Origin: Methylobacterium durans
Lineage (GTDB): Bacteria; Pseudomonadota; Alphaproteobacteria; Rhizobiales; Beijerinckiaceae
Length of the DNA stretch: 64,000 nt
Reading direction: 5' to 3'
Assembly: GCF_003173715.1 (NCBI RefSeq)
Contig: NZ_CP029550.1
Location: forward strand, 6,724,376 to 6,788,375
Shown: piece after piece, positions 57,943 through 64,000 of the stretch
How the letters are laid out: the number at the start of each line of letters is the position of its first letter
Numbering within the stretch: the first letter of the stretch is position 1
Notes under the pieces: model-generated
What the model was told of the DNA's origin: nothing
Seen by the model: the letters and a program-made list of their open reading frames with translations, nothing else
The model's database searches: none
Position numbers and translations under genes: made by a program

Positions 57943-57956
57943 CTGCAACTGTAATG
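57943..57956 (-). repeat. Right terminal inverted repeat of the IS701-type element
   Basis: The sequence ctgcaactgtaatg is the exact inverted complement of the left repeat at 56555-56568. Confidence 0.9.
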
Positions 57957-58036
57957 CTAGGGGAACCGTCGGTCTCCTGACGCGGAGCACCTGCCCGGAG
58001 CGTCAGCGGAGGGCGACCCGGGACGGAGATCGGATG

Positions 58037-58937
58037 CTATCCCCCGGCCTCGGCCGCCATCGCCTCGAAGACGAGGGCGTGGCGGGCCGCGATCGCGTCG
58101 ACGTCGTGGCCGTAGCCGCCGCCGATGACCGCCACCAGCGGGATGCCCCGCGCCCGCGCCTCCCGCACGACGAGCCAGTCGCGGGCCGCGAGGCCCTCGT
58201 CCGTCAGGGCGAGGCGCCCGAGCCGGTCGTCCCGGTGCGGATCGACGCCGGCATTGTAGAAGACGAGGTCCGGCCGCAGGGCGTCGAGGAGCGGCGGCAG
58301 CCGGCCCGCGAGGATGGCGAGGTACTCGGCGTCGCTCTGGCCGTCGGCAAGGCCGATGTCGAGGTCGCCTGCGATCTTGCGGGCGGGGTAGTTCTTCTCG
58401 GCGTGGATCGAGAGGGTGAAGAGGTCCGGGCAGGCGTAGAGGCAGTCGGCGGTGCCGTCGCCCTGGTGGACGTCGCAATCGACCACGAGGGCCCGGCCGA
58501 TCGCGCCCTCCCTCTGCAGGGCGCGGGCCGCCACCGCCACGTCGTTGAACACGCAGAAGCCCGCCCCTTGCGCCCGCCGCGCGTGGTGGCTGCCGCCCGC
58601 CGCGCTCCCGCGAGGCCGTGGGCCAGGGCGAGCCGCGCCGCCGCCAGCGTGCCGCCCGCCGAGGCGCGGGCGCGGCGCGTCACGCCCGGATCGATCGGCA
58701 GGCCGATCGCCTTCTCGATCTCGCGGGGCACGGCCGAGGCGAGCACGGCCTCGACATAGGCGCGGTCGTGGACGAGGCAGAGGGTCTCCGCCCCCGCCGG
58801 CTCCGGCGTCACGAAGCCCGCCGGCGCGAGGCCGCGGGCGGACAGGATCTCGGCGAGCCGGCCGTACTTGCCCATGGGGAAGCGGTGCCCGCGGGCAGGC
58901 TCGCCTGATAGGCCGGGTGATAGACGATCGGCGTCAC
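58037..58937 (-). pseudogene. Histone-deacetylase-family protein (acetoin utilisation type), two frameshifts
   Basis: A zinc amidohydrolase of about 300 residues when repaired. It starts at a GTG (58937) with GGAGGAGGGG upstream and reads TPIVYHPAYQASLPAG. After a shift near 58887 it continues HRFPMGKYGRLAEIL and TLCLVHDRAYVEAVL. A second shift near 58607 restores GGSHHARRAQGAGFCVFND (active-site HH), then VVDCDVHQGDGT and YNAGVDPHRDDRLG with the metal ligands. Both shifts act as single-base deletions. Bacterial members deacetylate polyamines or small molecules. It is next to the IS701-type element but not interrupted by it. Confidence 0.87.
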
Positions 58938-59091
58938 GCCCGCCCCTCCTCCGGCGCCCGCGGGCGCTCCCTGGTTCGCGGCCTGTCATACGCCTGATAC
59001 GGCCCGGCTGTTAGGGGCCCTGTTCGGATTGGGACCGGCAGGGATCGGCGCGTGCCGTCCCGTCGCGAGCCCGGAGCCGAGGAGCGAATTC

Positions 59092-60276
59092 ATGGCGGGA
59101 TTCATGGACGGCGCCTTCGCGAGCGGCATCCCGATCGCCACCCTGGCCGTCCTGGCGCTCTGCGCCCTCGTGACCCTCGTCAATCTCGCGAGCCTGATCG
59201 TCGCCGCGCACCGCATCGGCGCGGTCCGGACAGGCTCGACCATCCCGGCCGGCGCTCCCGTCTCCCTGGTGCGGCCGGTCTGCGGGCTCGAGACCTTCAG
59301 CGAGGAGATGCTGACCCGCGGCTTCCGCCTCGACTATCCCGCCTACGAGCTGATCTTCTGCGTGGCGGATGCGGGAGACCCGATCCTGCCGCTCCTGCAC
59401 CGGCTCATCGCGGCCCATCCGTCCGTGCCGGCGCGGATCATCGTCGGCGACGAGCGGGTGAGCGACAACCCGAAGCTCAACAATTGCGTGCGCGGCTGGG
59501 AGGCGGCCCGCCACGAATGGGTGGTGCTCGCCGATTCGAACGTGCTGATGCCGCCGGACTACCTGCAGCGGCTGCAGGCGGCGTGGCGGCCCGACACCGG
59601 CCTCGTCTGCTCGACGCCGGTCGGCGCCCGGCCGGACAGCTTCCCGGCCGAGGTCGAGTGCGCCTTCCTCAACACCCTGCAGGCGCGCTGGCAATATGCC
59701 GGCGAGGCCCTCGGGCTCGGCTTCGCGCAGGGCAAGAGCATGCTGTGGCACCGGCCCTTCCTGGAGGCTCGCGGCGGCATCCGGGCGCTCGCCGCCGAGA
59801 TCGCGGAGGACGCCGCGGCCACGAAGCTCGTGCGGGTGGCGGGACGCCGCGTCCACCTCGTCGCGGCGCCCTTCGAGCAGCCCCTCGGGCGGCGGAGCCT
59901 GCGGGAGGTGTGGGCGCGCCAGATCCGCTGGGCCCGGCTGCGGCGCGTCACCTTCCCGCTGTTCTTCGCCCCCGAGATCGGCACCGGCGCCCTCCTTCCC
60001 CTCGGGCTCGGCGCCGCCGCGGTCGAGGGCGCGCCCGCGCACCTCGCCCTCCTCGCGATGGCGGCGCTCTGGTACGGCGCCGAATTCCGGCTCGCCGCGC
60101 GCGCCGGCTGGCACCGCTCGCCGCGCCTCGTCCTCGCCTTCCTGGTGCGGGACGCGATGCTGCCGGCCCTCTGGGCCGCCGCCTGGATGCGGAGCGCGAT
60201 CGTCTGGCGCGGCAACGCCATGGACATCCGCCCGAAGGCGGCGGGGGCCTTGCGCCCACGGGTCAGGGCCGCGTGA
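59092..60276 (+). CDS. GT21-type membrane glycosyltransferase (ceramide glucosyltransferase / HpnI-like)
   Basis: A protein of 394 residues with an N-terminal membrane helix (PIATLAVLALCALVTLVNLA) and several C-terminal ones. The processive-type GT2/GT21 motifs are visible: VSLVRPVCGLETFSEEML, YELIFCVADAGDPI (D1), VVLADSNVLMPPDYLQ (D2 region), AEDAAATKLVR-like D3 (EIAEDAAATKLV) and RQIRWARLRR (the R-x-x-R-W motif). Such enzymes move a hexose onto ceramide, or GlcNAc onto hopanoid (HpnI). No other hopanoid or sphingolipid genes are in the window, so the acceptor is undecided. GAGGAG lies before the ATG at 59092. Confidence 0.85.
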   Translation: MAGFMDGAFASGIPIATLAVLALCALVTLVNLASLIVAAHRIGAVRTGSTIPAGAPVSLVRPVCGLETFSEEMLTRGFRLDYPAYELIFCVADAGDPILPLLHRLIAAHPSVPARIIVGDERVSDNPKLNNCVRGWEAARHEWVVLADSNVLMPPDYLQRLQAAWRPDTGLVCSTPVGARPDSFPAEVECAFLNTLQARWQYAGEALGLGFAQGKSMLWHRPFLEARGGIRALAAEIAEDAAATKLVRVAGRRVHLVAAPFEQPLGRRSLREVWARQIRWARLRRVTFPLFFAPEIGTGALLPLGLGAAAVEGAPAHLALLAMAALWYGAEFRLAARAGWHRSPRLVLAFLVRDAMLPALWAAAWMRSAIVWRGNAMDIRPKAAGALRPRVRAA

Positions 60277-60356
60277 GGCCGTCCTTCCGGGCGGTCGCCG
60301 CCTGATCTACACCGCGGGTCGAGTGACACGCTTCGGACACGCGAAACGACCCGCCC

Positions 60357-61052
60357 ATGAGAATTGCCGTCCTCGAGACCGGCCGGCCGCCGGCGCGCCT
60401 CGGCGGGCGCTATCCCGGCTACGGCGCGATGGTGCGCAGCCTCGTCGGGCCCGGCCACGATTACGAGATCGTCCGCGCCGATGCCGGGGCGCTTCCCGCG
60501 CCGGACGCGCACGCGGCCTACCTGATCACCGGCTCGCCGGCCGGCGTCTACGATCCCGATCCGTGGATCGCGGCGCTGATCGCCTTCCTGCGGGCGCTCG
60601 CGCCCGACCGGAAGGTGGTCGGGCTCTGCTTCGGCCATCAGGTGATGGCGCAGGCCTGGGGCGGGCAGGTCGTAAAGTCGGAGAGGGGCTGGGGCCTCGG
60701 GCTGCACCGCTACGCGATCGTGGAGCGAGCGCCCTTCATGGATGGCGGCGACGACGCGATCCGCGTGCCCGTGAGCCATCAGGACCAGGTCGTGGCTCGG
60801 CCGCCCGGCGCGCGGGTGCTCGCGGCCAGCGCCTTCACCCCGCACGCGGTGCTCGCCTACCGGGACCGTGCCGCCCTCTCCTTCCAGTGCCATCCGGAAT
60901 TCAATCCCGACTTCGCCCGCGCGCTCACGGACGGGCACCGGGCGGGGGAGACGGATCCGGCGCTCGTCGCGGCGGCGCTCGCCTCCCTGGACGCGCCCCA
61001 CGATTCCGGCCGCGTCGGCTCCTGGATCCGGCGCTTTCTCGATGAGGATTGA
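60357..61052 (+). CDS. Class I glutamine amidotransferase-like protein
   Basis: A protein of 231 residues with the full triad of the class I amidotransferase fold: nucleophile Cys91 in GLCFGHQVMAQAWGG, and His-Glu in LSFQCHPEFNPDF. It stands alone, with no synthetase domain, and resembles the GMP-synthase-like GATases such as gamma-glutamyl hydrolases of unknown substrate. The N-terminus MRIAVLETGRPPARLGG is typical of this stand-alone group. It is followed 8 bases later by the 3' end of tRNA-Leu on the other strand. Confidence 0.87.
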   Translation: MRIAVLETGRPPARLGGRYPGYGAMVRSLVGPGHDYEIVRADAGALPAPDAHAAYLITGSPAGVYDPDPWIAALIAFLRALAPDRKVVGLCFGHQVMAQAWGGQVVKSERGWGLGLHRYAIVERAPFMDGGDDAIRVPVSHQDQVVARPPGARVLAASAFTPHAVLAYRDRAALSFQCHPEFNPDFARALTDGHRAGETDPALVAAALASLDAPHDSGRVGSWIRRFLDED

Positions 61053-61060
61053 GGCTGCGT

Positions 61061-61144
61061 GGTGCGGGTAGAGGGAATCGAACCCCCACGCCTTGCGGCT
61101 GGCGATTTTGAGTCGCCCGCGTCTACCAATTCCGCCATACCCGC
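61061..61144 (-). tRNA. tRNA-Leu(CAA)
   Basis: On the minus strand the acceptor stem GCGGGTA pairs with TACCCGC, followed by A and an encoded CCA. The anticodon arm is GGCGA-CTCAAAA-TCGCC, so the anticodon is CAA. A long variable arm (class II, GCC..GCAA..GGC) and the T arm with GGTTCGATTCC follow. It would read UUG leucine codons. Confidence 0.95.
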
Positions 61145-61279
61145 GACCCGCGCCTCATCGCACAAGTTCGCCCCGGCGGCCAAGGACTTTTGCGGAGACG
61201 GTGCGGCGCGCCTTCACTGGCCAGGGCCGCCCGCCTGTGCTCAAAGGTCGGCGCCTCTCCCCGACCGGACAAGGACCCG

Positions 61280-61860
61280 ATGATCCGCGGCCTCTACGAG
61301 TGGATACTCGCGCTCGCCGGCAAGCCCTCGGCGCCCTGGGCGCTCGGCGCCGTGGCTTTCGCGGAGAGCTCGTTCTTTCCCGTCCCGCCCGACGCCATGA
61401 TGGTGCCGATGGCGGTGAGCCGGCCCGACCGGGTCTGGTTCTACGCCCTCGTGGCGACGGTGGCCTCGGTGGCGGGCGGCCTCGTCGGCTACGCGATCGG
61501 GCCCTGCTGTTCGATTCCCTCGGCCAGTGGCTGATCCGGCTCTACGGGCTGCAGAACTCGGCCCATACCTTTCAGGAATCCTACGCCGAGTACGGCCACT
61601 GGGTGATCCTGCTGAAGGGCCTGACGCCGATCCCCTACAAGCTCGTCACCATCACCTCGGGCTTCGCGCATTACAGCCTGTTCTGGTTCACGGTGCTGTC
61701 GATCGTCACCCGCGGCGCGCGCTTCTTCCTGCTGGCGGGGCTTCTCGGGCGCTACGGCGTGCAGATCCGCGGCGTGCTCGACCGGCACCTGAACGCGGTC
61801 GCGGCGATCTCGGTGGCGGTGATCGTGCTCGGCTTTGTGCTGTTCAAGCTGGTGCTGTGA
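61280..61860 (+). pseudogene. DedA-family membrane protein, frameshifted as read
   Basis: A polytopic membrane protein of about 193 residues when repaired. It starts MIRGLYEWILALAGKP with ACAAGGA upstream. It has the DedA hallmark FAESSFFPVPPDAMMVPMA and later GLTPIPYKLVTITSGFAHYS. The frame breaks near 61499-61503: the N-terminal part ends GLVGYAIG, and adding one base in cgggccc restores ALLFDSLGQWLIRLYGLQ. DedA proteins are linked to lipid transport and membrane potential. The stop overlaps the dsbB ATG (TGATG). Confidence 0.88.
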
Positions 61861-62566
61861 TGCGTGCGGCCGGTCTGTCGAGCCTCCGCGTCGCCGCCCT
61901 CCTCGTGGCGCTCGGCGCGGCGCTGACCGTCGGGGGCGCCCTCGTGTTCGAGCACGGGCTCGGCTACGTGCCCTGCAAGCTCTGCCTCACCGAGCGCATC
62001 CCCTACTACGCCGCGGTGCCGCTCGCGCTCGCCGCCCTCGTCCTGCCGGCGCGCCTCGCCCGCCTCGCCCTCGGGCTCGCGGCCCTCGGCCTCCTCTACG
62101 GAGCGGGCCTCGGGATCTACCACGCGGGCGCGGAATGGGGGTTCTGGCCCGGCCCGAGCGATTGCGGCGGCGGCGCCGGCGCCAATCCCGAGGCGATGAG
62201 AGCGATTTCCTCGACCGGCTCAAGACGACGCGGGTGGTCGATTGCTCGACGGCCGCCTGGCGCTTCCTCGGGCTCTCGCTCGCCGGCTGGAACGCGCTGA
62301 TCGCGGCCGCCCTCGCCTCGGTTGCCGGCGGGGCCGCCATCCGGCGCGACGCGCCCCCTCTCCGTTCGGGAGAGGGCGGGGTGAGGGGTGCGGCCTGTCC
62401 GGGTATGGCGCACCCTTCACCCAGTCCGCGTGCCGCGGACTCGACCTCTCCCGAACGGGAGAGGGGATCCGCGCCTCATCCGGGAGCCGGCCCGGCCCGA
62501 ACCCGCCCTAGTTCCGGTCGTCCGGCATCGGCGGCAGCGGCGCCACGTCGATGCCCTCCTCGATGA
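61860..62566 (+). pseudogene. dsbB: Disulphide bond formation protein DsbB, frameshifted, repeat-encoded tail
   Basis: A four-helix membrane protein that re-oxidises DsbA and passes electrons to quinone. The first redox pair is VPCKLCLTERIPYY. The second pair is spread over PSDCGGGAG and TTRVVDCSTAAWRF. The frame breaks near 62198 (gatgagagc), and one missing base joins ANPEAM to SDFLDRLKTTRVV. After GNALIAAALAS-type final helix (GWNALIAAALASVAGG) the natural end is lost: the frame runs on through palindromic repeat B and stops at 62566, adding about 70 proline- and arginine-rich residues. It overlaps the DUF1178 gene at the other strand. Confidence 0.85.
62354..62465. repeat. Palindromic interspersed repeat, copy B
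   Basis: A 112-bp copy of the element at 54633-54745, with the same end hairpins and the internal gtccgcg-tgc-cgcggac hairpin. It differs by several substitutions and one lost C in the left hairpin (ctctccgttcgggagag). It lies at the 3' end of dsbB. Confidence 0.85.
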
Positions 62567-62977
62567 GGGCGCGGGCCTCCTCGGGGCTCGCCTCGCCGTA
62601 GATCGGCCGCTCCGCGACCTCGCCGTAATGGATCTTGCGGGCCTCCTCGGGAAAGCGCGGGCCGACATGCTCGGCGGTGCTCTGCACGTGCTCGCGCACG
62701 GCGCGCAAGAGCGCCCTGAGCTTCTGCTCCGGCTCCGCAATCATCGGCATGGGGCTGGGCCCGGGTGCCTCCGGGAGGGGAGCCGGCACGGGCGCCGACC
62801 GCTCGCCCCGGTCCGTGCGGGCGATGCGGGGGGCCATCAGGCCCTTCTCCACCTTGCCCGATCCGCAGAGCGGGCAGCTCACGAGGCGCGCGCGGCCTGC
62901 TCGTCGAAGGAGGCGCTTGAGGGAAACCAGCTCTCGAACGTGTGGCTGGCCTCGCAGACGAGGGTGTAGCGGATCAT
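62508..62977 (-). pseudogene. DUF1178-family protein, frameshifted as read
   Basis: A small protein of about 156 residues. It starts MIRYTLVCEASHTFESWFPS, then SASFDEQAA, and continues after a shift as SCPLCGSGKVEKGLMAPRIA, with a zinc-ribbon-like pair of cysteines (CPLC). The C-terminal part has RKIHYGEVAERPIYGEASPE. This is the DUF1178 family, of unknown function, widespread in alphaproteobacteria. The shift near 62885-62893 (minus strand CGCGCGCGCC) acts as a one-base deletion. It lies 21 bases before the end of the nitrilase gene and probably shares its operon. Confidence 0.87.
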
Positions 62978-62998
62978 GACGTCAGGATAACGCGCGAC

Positions 62999-63836
62999 TC
63001 ATGAACAACGCCCCACCCGCTCGACGGTGAAGGGCCGCGCGTGCTGGAGCGCCGGGATGCGGCCCCGCGCCTCGGCGACGCGCGCAAGGTCGATCTCGGC
63101 GAGGATCACGCCGGGCTCCGCCCCGTCGGCCTCGGCGATCACCCGACCCCAGGGATCGACGATGATCGAGTGGCCGTAGGTGTCGCGTCCGTCCTCGTGG
63201 CGCCCGCCCTGCGCGGCCGAGATCATGAACGAGCCGGTCTCGATGGCGCGGGCCCGGTGCAGCACGTGCCAGTGGGCTCGCCGGTCTGCTGGGTGAAGCA
63301 GGCGGGCGCCGTCAGGATGCTGGCGCCGGCCTCCGCGAGCGCCCGGAACAGGGCGGGGAAGCGGATGTCGTAGCAGATGCCGAGCCCGATCGGAGCCAGA
63401 GCCGTGTCGGCGACGATCGCGCAGGCGCCGCCCGTATAGGTGGCCGATTCACGCCAGCGCTCGCCGTTCGGCAGATCGACGTCATAGAGGTGGAGCTTGT
63501 CGTAGGCCGCGACGATCTCGCCCTGCCCGTCGATCAGGCGCGCGGTTGGCGATCTTCTCGCCGTTGCGGATCGCCAGCGAGCGATCTGCACCACGGCGCC
63601 GGTCTCGCGGGCAACGTCGCGGAGCGCGGCGAGCGTCGGATCGTCCTCTGCGCACGCACCCCTCGAAATCGCCGTGCGGCTGCGCTCGACCAGCGAGGTC
63701 ATTTCCGGCGTCTGAACGTAGTGTGCGCCGGCCGCCACCGCCTCGCGGACGCCCGCACCGCCGCGTCGCGGTTGGCCAGGGGCTCGCGGCCCGAGCGCAT
63801 CTGCACGCAGGCGGCGATGAAGCGGCCCTCAGGCAC
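62999..63836 (-). pseudogene. Carbon-nitrogen hydrolase (Nit/omega-amidase type), several frameshifts
   Basis: A nitrilase-superfamily amidase of about 280 residues when repaired. It starts at a GTG (63836) as PEGRFIAACVQMRSG. The catalytic Glu is in HYVQTPEMTSLVERS, the Lys in VAAYDKLHLYDVDLPNG, and the Cys in GLGICYDIRFPALFRAL. The end is RHEDGRDTYGHSIIVDPWG and AEIDLARVAEARGRIPAL. Shifts occur near 63750, 63582, 63540 and 63276; the third fits loss of TT from NRAFLIDGQG and the others fit loss of one base. Members deaminate alpha-ketoglutaramate or similar. The start overlaps the glutaredoxin stop by 8 bases. Confidence 0.85.
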
Positions 63837-64000
63837 CGGCGACCCCGACTTCGGCACCCTTCAGGAGCGGGTCGAGCTTGCCGGCGCGGGAGGGCGTAGA
63901 GGTCGTCGCAGCCGCCGACGTGCTGTTCGCCGACGAAGATCTGCGGCACGCTGGTGCGTCCGCCCGCCCGCTGCACCATCGCGGCCCGGGCCCCTTGCGT
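63829..64000 (-). pseudogene. grxC: Glutaredoxin 3, 3' end only
   Basis: Only the C-terminal half is in the window. It reads GRTSVPQIFVGEQHVGGCDD and LYAL, the glutathione-binding TVPQIF and GGCDDL motifs of monothiol/dithiol glutaredoxins of the GrxC type. The end is GKLDPLLKGAEVGVAGA. A shift near 63888 fits loss of two bases before the last helix. The redox-active CPYC site would be beyond the right edge. It is upstream of the nitrilase-family gene, the common grxC-amidase-DUF1178 order of alphaproteobacteria. Confidence 0.85.

Larger units (their letters stand above)
56551..57960 (-). mobile_element. IS701-family insertion sequence with CTAG target duplication
   Basis: The element (56555-57956, 1402 bp) has perfect 14-bp terminal inverted repeats (cattacagttgcag). 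It is flanked on both sides by ctag (56551-56554 and 57957-57960), which fits the YTAR target duplication known for IS701-type elements. The left copy contains the tetR stop codon. The transposase gene fills the element on the minus strand. Confidence 0.9.

Noticed and set aside
59092..60276. Firm assignment of the GT21 enzyme as HpnI
   Set aside because: No hpn genes are adjacent; ceramide glucosyltransferases share the same motifs, so the acceptor cannot be chosen from this window.

Overview
The window is GC-rich, gene-dense DNA from an alphaproteobacterium of the Hyphomicrobiales (Rhizobiales) type, most like Methylobacterium/Methylorubrum. That placement is an inference from base composition, a Caulobacter-style Cpa/Tad pilus locus, HAMP-type chemoreceptors and overall gene style; no marker gene proves it.

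Layout. 0-2 kb: a PIN/ribbon-helix-helix toxin-antitoxin pair, then pth and rplY. 2-6 kb: a chemoreceptor behind a perfect palindrome, a strong terminator, and a phosphomannomutase/phosphoglucomutase. 5.8-18.2 kb: a complete Tad (Flp) pilus locus in divergent halves. One half holds two TadE-like pseudopilins and a small secretin-N-domain protein on the minus strand. The other holds flp-cpaA-cpaB-cpaC-cpaD-cpaE-cpaF-tadB-tadC on the plus strand, with tadD facing it at the end. 18-26.6 kb: two peptidases, a copA-cueR copper-efflux operon with a textbook CueR operator, a PhoR-type kinase and a membrane flippase-like protein.

26.8-36.3 kb is the most unusual part. Nine genes run in the same direction and are mostly overlapped: inositol-3-phosphate synthase, an HD-fold protein, a methyltransferase, a Gfo/Idh dehydrogenase, a YcaO enzyme, a TIM-barrel isomerase, a GT4 glycosyltransferase, a PIG-L deacetylase and a uracil-DNA-glycosylase-fold protein. 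The Ino1 + GT4 + PIG-L trio is the logic of mycothiol-type glucosaminyl-inositol synthesis. Adding a YcaO enzyme without any peptide substrate makes this a good candidate for an undescribed small-molecule pathway.

36.6-48 kb: a lytic transglycosylase, an EmrAB-type efflux pair, an HdeD-like protein, a class A penicillin-binding protein with a degenerate nuclease-like tail, a CHASE3 chemoreceptor, AMP nucleosidase and TrmO. 48.2-58 kb: an IS1380-type element, a MarR regulator, a three-gene RND efflux operon with two adaptors, its TetR regulator, and an IS701-type element inserted exactly at the tetR stop codon. 58-64 kb: a histone-deacetylase-like protein, a GT21 glycosyltransferase, a glutamine-amidotransferase-like protein, tRNA-Leu(CAA), DedA, DsbB, a DUF1178 protein, a nitrilase-family hydrolase and the end of a glutaredoxin gene.

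Many genes are interrupted by shifts that nearly all behave as one- or two-base deletions, often in G/C runs, and these become dense after 58 kb. I read most of them as sequencing or consensus errors rather than real pseudogenes. A 113-bp palindromic repeat occurs twice; one copy lies in frame inside the signal peptide of an RND adaptor, the other forms the 3' end of dsbB.
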